From a virus: DNA of 21,725 nt. The position numbers and the translations under genes are program-made. The notes beneath the pieces are model-generated. The model worked only from the letters and a program-made list of their open reading frames with translations, searched no databases and had not been told where the DNA came from. The DNA lies in the IMG/VR virus record IMGVR_UViG_3300035698_005518, positions 1 to 21,725 of that record, one strand, 5' to 3'. This document shows, piece by piece, positions 5,790 through 12,856 of the stretch (positions are counted from its first letter, which is position 1; every line of letters begins with the position of its first letter).

Positions 5790-6881
5790 ATGACATTTAC
5801 CGAGATCCAACGAGCAGGCTATGAACTCACTGAAAAAGAAATGTTTCGACAAGCAATCTCTATGATCTCAGCATATAAGACAGGCAGAGATAAAGTACTC
5901 GAAGTTATCCAGAAGAATTATGGTAAATATCTCACTGACGTCAACCCGGCTGATTATTACACGGTATTAAATCAATACCAACGACTCACAAAAATAAACA
6001 AAGAAATCCAAGGATTATACATCAAGACATCCGTACAAGTCGGCTCTGATATGAAGAATACTCAGCAATTAGCATTCGGGAACAACTTTTATCGTCAGCA
6101 ATATTCAACCACTCTCGCGACTTCAACCATCGGGGAACGGGTAGCATTTACTCAGGTCAGTCCGGCAGCCATGCAAGCAAGCGTTTTTGGTGATTTATCG
6201 TTATGGGAAAAGATACGGACAACAGGCGGTAAAGAAGGCATACAAGCAAGACAAGCATCCTATCAAGCAAAGCAACTATTAAAGAAAGAACAGATAAAAC
6301 AACTCTTACCTAATAGTGGGGTATTCCTTAACGAACTTTTATCATCTAACCGGAAAAAGGAACTGTTAGCTCTTCAACGAGAAATCAAGTCAGCTCTCAT
6401 AAACGGCGAAGGCTACAAAAAGACGGCTATACGCATCAAAGGGATCTTTAATAATTCAGCTTCTAACACTATGCGCGTGCTTCGAACAGAAGGCAACCGG
6501 AATATGAACGCGGGGGCAGCATGGAACACCGAAGAGATGAGAAATCAAGATGTGAAGATACAAAGGCAATGGGTTGCTACTCTTGACGGGAACACCAGAG
6601 AAGATCACCAATCGGCTGATGGACAGAAAGAGAACAAAGACGGATTATTTAGTGTCGGTGGATATAAAGGCAGATACCCCGGGGATCTCGGCGCACCTTC
6701 TCAAGATATAAATTGCCGATGCAGCGTGATTGACATAGTAGACGAAATCCCTCCAACGATCAGGCGGGCGGTAGATCCTGTTACAGGCAAATCAGATATA
6801 ATCGATTATAAGAATTATGACCAATACATGAAAGACAACGGTATGCGACAAGACCGCGGGAAATGGGTTAAAAGTGCCTAG
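5790..6881 (+). CDS. Phage head morphogenesis protein (Mu F / SPP1 gp7-like)
   Basis: This 363-aa protein carries the Mu F-type minor head domain in its C-terminal half. The signature pieces are RTEGNRNMN (232-240), WVATLDGNTREDHQSADGQ (261-279) and YPGDLGAPSQDINCRCS (296-312), the last with the typical paired cysteines. In SPP1 the relative gp7 binds the portal and affects DNA ejection; in Mu, F is a minor head protein. The N-terminal 230 residues are mainly helical and probably contact the portal. Start ATG 5790 follows the previous stop by three bases and has no clear Shine-Dalgarno site, so it probably relies on coupled translation. A promoter for the scaffold/capsid genes begins right after its stop. 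Confidence 0.88.
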   Translation: MTFTEIQRAGYELTEKEMFRQAISMISAYKTGRDKVLEVIQKNYGKYLTDVNPADYYTVLNQYQRLTKINKEIQGLYIKTSVQVGSDMKNTQQLAFGNNFYRQQYSTTLATSTIGERVAFTQVSPAAMQASVFGDLSLWEKIRTTGGKEGIQARQASYQAKQLLKKEQIKQLLPNSGVFLNELLSSNRKKELLALQREIKSALINGEGYKKTAIRIKGIFNNSASNTMRVLRTEGNRNMNAGAAWNTEEMRNQDVKIQRQWVATLDGNTREDHQSADGQKENKDGLFSVGGYKGRYPGDLGAPSQDINCRCSVIDIVDEIPPTIRRAVDPVTGKSDIIDYKNYDQYMKDNGMRQDRGKWVKSA

Positions 6882-6884
6882 CAC

Positions 6885-6914
6885 TTGACAGATAAATAAA
6901 CTAGGGGTTATTAT
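6885..6914 (+). promoter_or_regulatory. Sigma70 promoter ahead of scaffold and capsid
   Basis: TTGACA at 6885-6890, an 18-base spacer and TATTAT at 6909-6914 make a near-consensus promoter in the 56-base gap before the scaffold gene. The start point would be near 6921, just upstream of the ribosome site AAGGGG. It would give extra transcription of scaffold and major capsid, the two head proteins needed in greatest amount. Confidence 0.7.
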
Positions 6915-6924
6915 GAATAATCCC
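6904..6924 (+). promoter_or_regulatory. Dyad/hairpin over the -10 of the scaffold promoter
   Basis: GGGGTTATT (6904-6912) can pair with AATAATCCC (6916-6924) through 9 bp, including one G-T pair, around the 3-base loop ATG. There is no T run after it, so it is not a simple terminator. It overlaps the -10 and the predicted start point, so it could be an operator. Confidence 0.4.
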
Positions 6925-6937
6925 GCAAGGGGACAAA

Positions 6938-7546
6938 ATGGCAGATCAGGAACAGGTTATCAAACAGGTTCAGGGCGCTACAAATCAGGATCAGGCGGTT
7001 CAGCCGGATCAGGAAACAACAGAACAGAAAATTGCTACTGCAATTGAGGCAAGCATTTCACCTTTAAAGGCTCAAATTGATGGGCTTAACAAACGTAATA
7101 GTAAGTTAGAAAAGGAGAAACGGGATGCTGAACTTGCACAGCTACCAGAGAAGGAGCAATACGAGGCAAGACTTGCAGCCCTTGATGAAAGGGATGTTAA
7201 GACTGCCGAAAAAGAGAAAGCTATCGAACGCCAAGCAATCGTCAACCGAGTAAAGAAAGATTACAAGCTGACTGATAAACTTGCAGAACGGCTACTCGGG
7301 GAATCCGCGGCAGAGATCGAACTTGACGCGAAGTATTTATCTGACTTCGTTGCGCAGGAAGTGCAGACAAAATCTACCGAAACCGTGAACAAAAAGCTTT
7401 CTGGAAACCCGCCAGTTGGTGGGGCTACAAAGGTTTTAACCGAAATTCAAGGGTTAGAGCTAAAAATGAAACAAGCAACTGCGAGCGGGGATATGGAAAC
7501 GGCTAATGCTATCTATCTCCACCTAAAGGGGCTTAAAAGGACTTAA
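6938..7546 (+). CDS. Capsid scaffolding protein
   Basis: This 202-aa protein lies directly upstream of the capsid gene and has the usual scaffold make-up. It starts with a glutamine-rich disordered N-terminus (about 1-30), then a long charged coiled coil (about 40-105, rich in Lys, Glu and Ala). Next is a region around GNPPVGGATKV (about 156-166), and last a short amphipathic basic C-terminal helix ending LHLKGLKRT that would bind the capsid protein. Scaffold chaperones procapsid assembly and is then removed. No protease motif is visible in it, and no separate prohead protease gene is seen in the window. AAGGGGAC lies upstream of ATG 6938. It is the first gene after the promoter at 6885-6914. 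Confidence 0.82.
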   Translation: MADQEQVIKQVQGATNQDQAVQPDQETTEQKIATAIEASISPLKAQIDGLNKRNSKLEKEKRDAELAQLPEKEQYEARLAALDERDVKTAEKEKAIERQAIVNRVKKDYKLTDKLAERLLGESAAEIELDAKYLSDFVAQEVQTKSTETVNKKLSGNPPVGGATKVLTEIQGLELKMKQATASGDMETANAIYLHLKGLKRT

Positions 7547-7548
7547 AA

Positions 7549-8535
7549 ATGGCTAATGACACGAGTACTGGATATAGCACAAATTGGAACCAGGACAATC
7601 TACCTGGATCAAGGCTGATAACATTCAGCCCTATTATGTACCCATTTCTTTCACGGATTACAAAACCTGTTAAGGCTTCAAAATCAACAGAATTTGCAAT
7701 GACCGCACAATACGCGCTTGAAACAGACGCGCAGACCGCAATCACTGAGGCAGAGGCTGTTGCTGGACAAACTGCTATTACTTACAACCTGACAAATGAG
7801 ACTAATTACATCCAGATTTTACAGCAAGCAGTTAACATATCTGACCTTTCCGCATCTTCTCAGGATCGTTTAGTAATATCAGAGGTTGGCTCTTCTGGTC
7901 TTGGATATACAGCATCACCAAACCAAAGCGGAAGAGGTGCTTTACTCCCTCATCATTTAACCCTCGCACAACAGCAACTATACGGGACTCTTGAGTATTC
8001 CGCACTTAACGGAACAAAAACCAACGCAACAACCGCATCAGTAGCAGCTCTCATGGGTGGAATATTGAAAAGTGTTTCAACCGCGACAGTGGACGGATCC
8101 ACCGGTGATTTGACAAAAGCAATGATCGATGAGTTAATGCTTGAAATGCAGACCGCGGGCGCAAAATTTGCAAATCCTGTAATATTCTGTAATGGCTTTC
8201 AGAAACAGAATCTTTCCAAGATATTCGGTTATCAGCCCGCTTCTCTTGATTCAGGTGGGGTTGCAATCGATGTATTAAGAACTGATTTTGGTGTATGGGA
8301 AATTATAGTTTCCAAAAGAATCCCGACTGACGACATTCTTTTTGCTGACATGGAAGAGGTTTCTTTGGTAACTCTCCCTGTTCCCGGTAGTTCATATATG
8401 CCAGACGGACTTTTCAGATACAATGAAAAAGAGAAAGCCGGAGCCTCAGAGGGTGGAGAATTGTACGCTCAGTTATCTGTAGACTTTGGATCTGAAAAAA
8501 TGCATGGTTCAGTAACCAATCTCTCAACAAGTTAG
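7549..8535 (+). CDS. Major capsid protein (HK97-fold, SU10/DUF5309-like)
   Basis: This 328-aa protein follows the scaffold by two bases and has the size and composition of a major capsid protein: beta-rich, Ala/Thr/Ser-rich, and no cysteines except one near FCNGF. The opening around LITFSPIMYPFLSRI (about 23-37) and the later pattern of 'NYIQI...VNISD', 'LxxAxxxLYGTLEYSALNG' and 'PVIFCNGFQKQNLSKI' resemble the SU10-type capsid family (DUF5309), which has the HK97 fold. No long N-terminal delta domain is seen, which agrees with a separate scaffold gene. AAAAGGAC precedes the ATG. Identity as capsid is well supported by position; the family is judged by eye. Confidence 0.85.
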   Translation: MANDTSTGYSTNWNQDNLPGSRLITFSPIMYPFLSRITKPVKASKSTEFAMTAQYALETDAQTAITEAEAVAGQTAITYNLTNETNYIQILQQAVNISDLSASSQDRLVISEVGSSGLGYTASPNQSGRGALLPHHLTLAQQQLYGTLEYSALNGTKTNATTASVAALMGGILKSVSTATVDGSTGDLTKAMIDELMLEMQTAGAKFANPVIFCNGFQKQNLSKIFGYQPASLDSGGVAIDVLRTDFGVWEIIVSKRIPTDDILFADMEEVSLVTLPVPGSSYMPDGLFRYNEKEKAGASEGGELYAQLSVDFGSEKMHGSVTNLSTS

Positions 8536-8545
8536 GGGGTAAGAT

Positions 8546-8977
8546 ATGGCAACTTCAACAGATCTTGAATATAGAAACGGCATACCTCCGAAACAAAGAA
8601 ATTTTGATATCGGTATGTCAAAGATGGTTTCACAGGATGATGTTACCGTAGTAATCGAGAGGGCAAATATTACTCCAGTTCCCGTTGCGGGAACATGGAC
8701 ATATCAAGTGCCTTTCCACCTTGAAACCGCAGCCGGTGAAATGGTTCCTTATACCGGAACTATCGCAGCCACGGCAGCAGAGTCAACTTCTGGGGGTGGA
8801 GAAGCCGACCCTGTAGACGCAACACCTTCAGTAGTAAACGGAATTGGTGATGTTATTACTTTTGCCGGAACTACGGGAACATGGGCGGACTCTGATACAG
8901 CAACTCTCACATTGACACATACCAATTTACGCGGTGGAACAGATACCGACACTTGGATTGTGACCTTTACAACATAG
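8546..8977 (+). CDS. Putative capsid-associated (decoration-like) protein
   Basis: This 143-aa protein sits directly behind the capsid gene, with GGGGTAAG upstream of ATG 8546. The first 45 residues are polar (LEYRNGIPPKQRNFDIG). The rest is Thr/Gly/Ala-rich and strongly beta, with two halves that look alike in composition, separated by a SGGGEADPVDATP linker (about 82-94). Small beta-rich proteins here often decorate the capsid or form the head-tail interface. I recognise no specific family, and two Ig-like halves are only a suggestion from the strand pattern (GTWTYQVPFHLE and GTGTW/TLTLTHTNL regions). Stop TAG at 8975-8977; the next gene follows after 10 bases. Confidence 0.6.
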   Translation: MATSTDLEYRNGIPPKQRNFDIGMSKMVSQDDVTVVIERANITPVPVAGTWTYQVPFHLETAAGEMVPYTGTIAATAAESTSGGGEADPVDATPSVVNGIGDVITFAGTTGTWADSDTATLTLTHTNLRGGTDTDTWIVTFTT

Positions 8978-8987
8978 GAGATATTTT

Positions 8988-9695
8988 ATGGGTAATCTTA
9001 CCTTTTCACACGTCGGGGGGAGTAAAAATACTCAAGTTGCCCTTGACACAAGATATAATTATAGATGGTTTGATGCTTGGGGTGATGTAGAGAAAGTTGT
9101 GGCTGATAACAGTTGGGACTTGGATACCTTTAATATCACCGCTACCGGGACAAGTCCAATTACCGCGTCAGTTCTTCCATCAGCAATTGCTTTAGTAACT
9201 TCCGGCGGTTCTGACTTTAACGGTGACAATATTCAGGCAAAAGGATCTCGATTCAAGTTTACTGCCGGTCAACCCTGTTATTTCGGGGCAAAGCTGACGA
9301 TAAACGAAGCAACACAATCTGACTTAGTAGTTGGACTCTTTGGGGTTGATACTACTTTAACCGCTGCAAGTGCTGCACATGCTTTAAATATTACAGCCGG
9401 GGGAATTGGATTCACAAAATTAGACGCAGTAACCGCGATGCACTTCAAATCTTACAGAACTACCGTAGAAGCAAATACCGCAGCAGCGCAAACTATGGAT
9501 GTGGCTGCACACGTATATGAGATCTATTACGATGGTACAAAAGTAATGGGATATATTGACAATGCTTTAGTTGCGACATTTACCGACACTTTACCTGATG
9601 CCGTAATGACACCAAGTATCGAGTTCAGAACAGGTTCAGCGGCAGCGAAAACTTGTACTATCCACTGGATGCGAGCTTTTCAGATAAGATCTTAA
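8988..9695 (+). CDS. Putative virion structural protein, lectin/LamG-like fold
   Basis: This 235-aa protein is rich in Thr, Ala and Gly and appears to be all beta. The middle and C-terminal parts carry the succession expected of a concanavalin/LamG-like jelly roll: GSRFKFTAGQPCYFGAKLTI (about 86-105), a following 'DLVVGLFGVDTT' strand, then HVYEIYYDGTKVMGYIDNAL (about 176-195) and a final ...FRTGSAAAKTCTIHWMRAFQI. The 'YDGTKVxGYIDN' strand pair is typical of such folds, where a ligand or subunit contact lies on one face. Being next to the capsid genes suggests a head surface protein that might bind carbohydrate; that is inference. AGGAG lies upstream of ATG 8988. Confidence 0.6.
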   Translation: MGNLTFSHVGGSKNTQVALDTRYNYRWFDAWGDVEKVVADNSWDLDTFNITATGTSPITASVLPSAIALVTSGGSDFNGDNIQAKGSRFKFTAGQPCYFGAKLTINEATQSDLVVGLFGVDTTLTAASAAHALNITAGGIGFTKLDAVTAMHFKSYRTTVEANTAAAQTMDVAAHVYEIYYDGTKVMGYIDNALVATFTDTLPDAVMTPSIEFRTGSAAAKTCTIHWMRAFQIRS

Positions 9696-9706
9696 GGAGG
9701 AAGCTT

Positions 9707-9940
9707 ATGATTTTTGAAGGTAAAGGAACAGTATGGGACACTCGCAAGAATAAAAGTCTCTGTAAGTTTGTCAATGGATTTTATGAAACGACAGACCCAA
9801 CAGAAATTGGATACCTTGTGAAGAAAGGCCACAAGCATGATGGAATTTATGAAGAACCTAAAAAGCCGGTAAAGGTTATTAAGAAAGTTGAATCTAAAGA
9901 ACCGGTTAAGAAGTTTGTTCAAAAAAAGGCAGGTAAATAA
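9707..9940 (+). CDS. Small hypothetical virion-region protein with Lys-rich tail (77 aa)
   Basis: The start is ATG 9707, with a strong AAGGAGG (9694-9700) 6 bases upstream; an in-frame start at 9653 lies inside the previous gene and was not used. The first 48 residues (MIFEGKGTVWDTRKNKSL...) resemble a small protein often found after phage capsid genes, with a VNGFYETTDPxEIGYLVKKG motif. The remaining 30 residues are Lys/Pro/Val repeats such as KKPVKVIKKV and EPVKKFVQKK, highly basic and probably disordered, which could touch DNA. Function unknown. The stop overlaps the next ATG as TAATG. The run A AAA AAG at 9922-9928 looks slippery, but the -1 frame stops after two codons. Confidence 0.7.
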   Translation: MIFEGKGTVWDTRKNKSLCKFVNGFYETTDPTEIGYLVKKGHKHDGIYEEPKKPVKVIKKVESKEPVKKFVQKKAGK

Positions 9941-10443
9941 TGTTAATTGATACACGTAAAAACTGCCAAGCTACCGAATCAACAGATGCCTACTACATCC
10001 AAGATGGCAAGATGTATATTATCCCGTTTTACACCGCATCAAAAGCGGCCGCTGCATCAGAGAGCGTCTCGTTTAAAACTCCGGTCAAGGGAACAATAAT
10101 ACTAAAACCAATCACGGCTTTTGCGGTTGCTAATACGCTTTTAGTCACGATTACCGAGGGCGCGGTGATGAGTTCAGGAACGGTAAAGGTTCCTCAGAAT
10201 ATGAACCGTAATAAGTTAAACACTTCTTTGGTGGAAGCATATTCGGCAGCTACTTTAACAACCGCAGGAACGGTATTAGATTACACATCTGCACCAACGG
10301 GCGGTAATACAAATAATGGAGAATTTGGACTCACAGAAGAGCATATTTTAAAACCAAACACGATGTACTCAATTAAGTTTGAAAACATCGGGGCTTCTAC
10401 AGCCTCGGTATTCTATTACAAAATCAGGTATATCGAAAAATGA
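9940..10443 (+). CDS. Hypothetical virion structural protein (167 aa)
   Basis: ATG 9940 shares its A with the preceding TAA, so translation is probably coupled; a weak AGGCAGG lies upstream. The product is beta-rich. The N-terminal stretch MLIDTRKNCQATESTDAYY is followed by strands, then a C-terminal segment HILKPNTMYSIKFENIGAS (about 138-156) of a type I know from head/neck-region proteins in several phages that remain unnamed. No signal peptide or membrane segment. It ends one codon into the connector gene (ATG 10440 overlaps the TGA at 10441-10443). A minor head or neck component is likely by position; no activity can be stated. Confidence 0.6.
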   Translation: MLIDTRKNCQATESTDAYYIQDGKMYIIPFYTASKAAAASESVSFKTPVKGTIILKPITAFAVANTLLVTITEGAVMSSGTVKVPQNMNRNKLNTSLVEAYSAATLTTAGTVLDYTSAPTGGNTNNGEFGLTEEHILKPNTMYSIKFENIGASTASVFYYKIRYIEK

Positions 10444-11006
10444 TTATTAATTTAATCACATTGGCGACAGTTAAAACCTATCTCGGGTTAAGCGCGACTA
10501 CTTACGATGCTGCATTGACCGCCATGATTCCGATAGTTTCGGCTGATGTCAGAAGGATCTTAAATAACCAGTATGATGATTACTTGGTTGCTTCTTTTGA
10601 CGAAACAGCAACGGACATGGAAGTCTCAGCAAGCACAGTTTACGGGGTGAAAACCCCGCGCTTACCACTACCAATAGGAACAGTTGTTTATAATACGAAT
10701 TTACCTGATGATACCTACATTGCAGGGTATGATTCTGTTTTACAGGTCTATACTCTTTCAGCTACACCGGACGATGCCGGAACAAGTATTTACTCTCATA
10801 TTAATATTTCCATGTGGTCAACGATTTCAAAAATGATCTGGTACAGAACACAGAAACTTAGTACGGATATGCCAACCGGAAAAGTTGACTCAAAGACAAT
10901 GGGTCCACTCTCGATCACGTATGCAAAAGATGAAGTCAACGCGAAATGGGATTATCCGCAAGCTCTTATTGATGATCTCGGGACTCCATACCAGAGGGTT
11001 GGATAA
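10440..11006 (+). CDS. Head-tail connector protein (gp6/gp15-like)
   Basis: In position and helix pattern this 188-aa protein fits the first neck ring, which binds beneath the portal. Residues 5-46 are helical (TLATVKTYLGLS... then DVRRILNNQYDDYL), and a helix around MWSTISKMIWYRTQ (about 124-137) follows. The C-terminus holds the KMGPLSITY-type strand and a final helix. Between the two helical parts lies an inserted beta region, about residues 50-120 (ATDMEVSAST ... DDTYIAGYD ... YTLSATPDDAG), with the 'thing-not-before-x, T-x-I-x-x-x-D' layout of a small barrel. Such insertions occur in some connector proteins, but it makes this one longer than the ~100-aa minimal form. ATG 10440 overlaps the prior stop. 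Confidence 0.7.
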   Translation: MIINLITLATVKTYLGLSATTYDAALTAMIPIVSADVRRILNNQYDDYLVASFDETATDMEVSASTVYGVKTPRLPLPIGTVVYNTNLPDDTYIAGYDSVLQVYTLSATPDDAGTSIYSHINISMWSTISKMIWYRTQKLSTDMPTGKVDSKTMGPLSITYAKDEVNAKWDYPQALIDDLGTPYQRVG

Positions 11007-11431
11007 TGTTTGATAATTTCCTAGATGGATTTGCCGACTTTCCAACTATAACGTTGACTCTGTATACTCAGTCATCTACTTTCACGCAAGCAACAGGAAA
11101 GTTAATAAGCAGATATGAGCTTAATACTACGAAAACGGCTCACGGATTCCAGAAAGCGGCGATTCAAAGTTATATCAGAGATAAAGTATTCGACAATGTA
11201 GACATGGTTTTCATAATGGACACACAGCCTGATAAAAAGACGATTTTAATGTATAACAATATTTGGTATTCGGTAGTGTTCCCTGATGACATAGGATTCT
11301 CTTCAAGCGTATTCTTAATCGGGGCTACACGGGTTGAAAAGCCTAAACTGCTATTCTATGTCGTTGGTCAGGGCGGATTCATTATAGGCGACTCCACAGG
11401 TGTGGTAGGATGGAAAACAAGTGGCGTTTGA
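11006..11431 (+). CDS. Putative head closure (stopper) protein
   Basis: A 141-aa, beta-rich protein between the connector and a gp10-like protein, the usual place of the head-closure protein (SPP1 gp16-like) that seals the neck after packaging. It starts at ATG 11006, overlapping the previous stop by one base. Supporting patterns are a beginning MFDNFLDGFADFPTITLTLY, a central helical piece IQSYIRDKVFDN (about 54-65) and strands 'DMVFIMDTQPDKKTILMYNN' (about 67-86). The C-terminus (GGFIIGDSTGVVGWKTS) is glycine-rich and unusual for the family. No family-defining residue is visible, so the call rests on neighbours and length. Confidence 0.5.
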   Translation: MFDNFLDGFADFPTITLTLYTQSSTFTQATGKLISRYELNTTKTAHGFQKAAIQSYIRDKVFDNVDMVFIMDTQPDKKTILMYNNIWYSVVFPDDIGFSSSVFLIGATRVEKPKLLFYVVGQGGFIIGDSTGVVGWKTSGV

Positions 11432-11852
11432 TACAAGCATGAAACGAACCCGATTCGGAGATCCTAAAAAGGCAGCCGGGAAAGCGAGAACACAAAGTAA
11501 CCTAGGGATCGGTGCAAGCATCGCCTCACAAGCGAAACTATTAGCACCGGTTGAGTTTGGACAATTACGTAATTCAATTTCAGCAACAAGTTTGAAAAAG
11601 ACCGTATTACTGAATAATAGATCAGGAGACAAAGCAGAGGAATTATCTAAATCAGGTTTAAAGAATGATGAAGTATACGCGGGCAGTAATTCAGACCATG
11701 CGATATTTCAAGAATACGGTACTAGGTTTATGAGCGCACAGCCTTTTATGAGACCGGCAAAAGAAGTAGTAGTTGAAGGTAAGACCGCACAAAACATAAT
11801 AGTTAAATATGGCGCAATAGCAATGGAGAGGGAGTTGAAAAAACGTGGTTGA
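11421..11852 (+). CDS. HK97 gp10-like tail completion / neck protein
   Basis: Start GTG 11421 overlaps the previous stop; an ATG six codons later is the alternative. The 143-aa sequence shows the gp10-like landmarks in order: LAPVEFGQLRNSI (41-53), VYAGSNSDHAIFQEYGTRFM (85-104) and AQPFMRPA (106-113), followed by a C-terminal helix. The 'A-x-x-x-E-Y-G-T' and 'QPFMRPA' elements are typical. Family members act at the head-tail junction during tail joining. The GTG frame begins with a basic stretch (MKRTRFGDPKKAAGKARTQ) that is plausible either way. The end overlaps the next gene by 8 bases. Confidence 0.85.
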   Translation: MAFDTSMKRTRFGDPKKAAGKARTQSNLGIGASIASQAKLLAPVEFGQLRNSISATSLKKTVLLNNRSGDKAEELSKSGLKNDEVYAGSNSDHAIFQEYGTRFMSAQPFMRPAKEVVVEGKTAQNIIVKYGAIAMERELKKRG

Positions 11853-12249
11853 TACTTTACGAACGGCAATAATAGCCGCGATTACCACAGAGGCGATTCA
11901 ATCTAAACTTAATGTCTTCACTTCTGAGGGTACGCAATATTATGCAATCTTTGCGGGGCGTTTAATCCCTGAACAGTATCAGACCTTGAATAATACTATT
12001 TTGGTATATTACACAACCCCGAAGGGACCCGGCGACATCCGACCTATGCGGTTTACTGTATCGTGCAGACAAGATAAACAGTTTGAAGCGATAGAGCTAG
12101 GAGAATTAGTCTATACAGCTTTGAATAGAACCTTTTCTGCTGTAACAGGTGGAAAGTATTATGCACAAGCTACGATGCAGGCGCCTATTTTTGAAGAAGT
12201 AAATTGCTGGCATGTACCAGTTGAAATATATATGAGAAATAATCTATAA
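11845..12249 (+). CDS. Tail terminator-like protein (DUF3168/gpU-type)
   Basis: Start GTG 11845, with GGGAG (11830-11834) 10 bases upstream, overlaps the end of the gp10-like gene. The 134-aa product has the expected alpha/beta arrangement: an N-terminal helix (MVDTLRTAIIAAITTEAIQSKL), then alternating strands such as NNTILVYYTT and RFTVSCRQD, a helix FEAIELGELVYTALNR (about 74-89), and final strands with VEIYMRNNL. Tail terminators cap the tube and connect it to the neck; this one has the right size and lies just before the tube genes. No residue-level signature was checked, so the family call is moderate. Confidence 0.65.
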   Translation: MVDTLRTAIIAAITTEAIQSKLNVFTSEGTQYYAIFAGRLIPEQYQTLNNTILVYYTTPKGPGDIRPMRFTVSCRQDKQFEAIELGELVYTALNRTFSAVTGGKYYAQATMQAPIFEEVNCWHVPVEIYMRNNL

Positions 12250-12268
12250 AAACAAATAGGAGGCTATT

Positions 12269-12847
12269 ATGCCCAGACAAACGAATGAAGCGAATACCCA
12301 ATTTCCCGATGGTTGCAAGATAGAAATATCCACAGACGGGACTACCGGATCAGCATGGGACGATTTAGGTATTATAGCCGGTGGAGTAAATTGTACCCTA
12401 AATTGGGATCAATACTATCTCGATGCTGGTAATTACGAGGGATTAATTGACAAAGCCAAAAATCCTGTTTTTGCTATTGCACCTTCTGCAATCCTTAATT
12501 GGGAACATGCGGCGATTGCTCATGCTTTTCCTGGAGTGCTCTCTACGGCAGACGCATCGGCTTCTCCGGTAGCAGGAAATAACATCACTTATGCCGGAAC
12601 AAGTAATCAGGTTACTCTCACACGATCAAAGATTAGACTGACCCATTACACAGTTGCTTTTGCCTCTCAAGCAGATCAGTACATAGATTGGCAAGTAACT
12701 CTCCATAATTGTGTTATAGATGCCGGTGCTACATTTAATTTTAAAGGTGTGAATGAAGAAGGGTTAGACGAAATCACTCTTTCCTTCACAGGCAAACCTG
12801 ATCCAGCTTCAAGTTTTGTACTCTTTACCTTATTCAAAGCATCCTAG
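12269..12847 (+). CDS. Tail tube protein, copy 1 (192 aa)
   Basis: One of two neighbouring, clearly related genes. The 192-aa product begins MPRQTNEANTQFPDGC, as the next gene begins MPRQTNQKAFLIPDGC. The shared core has AGGV...L.WD..Y.DAGNYEGL.D..KNP.FA..PSA.LNW (about residues 37-78) and a shared end around GATFNFKGVNEEGLDEIT (about 153-170). Beta-rich, no cysteine cluster, between terminator and chaperone genes: the place and size of a major tail tube protein, which stacks in hexameric rings around the tape measure. GGAGG stands just upstream of ATG 12269. This copy is the minimal-length one. Which copy builds most of the tube cannot be told from sequence. Confidence 0.75.
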   Translation: MPRQTNEANTQFPDGCKIEISTDGTTGSAWDDLGIIAGGVNCTLNWDQYYLDAGNYEGLIDKAKNPVFAIAPSAILNWEHAAIAHAFPGVLSTADASASPVAGNNITYAGTSNQVTLTRSKIRLTHYTVAFASQADQYIDWQVTLHNCVIDAGATFNFKGVNEEGLDEITLSFTGKPDPASSFVLFTLFKAS

Positions 12848-12856
12848 GGGGATCTA

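Noticed and set aside
6904-6924. Hairpin read as a terminator for the head morphogenesis gene
   Set aside because: No T run follows the stem (next bases are GCAAGGGG), and it overlaps the -10 of a promoter. An operator or chance dyad is more likely.
9920-9936. A_AAA_AAG slippery-looking heptamer at 9922-9928
   Set aside because: A -1 slip there reaches a stop after two codons, with no longer product. The Lys-rich coding context explains the A run.
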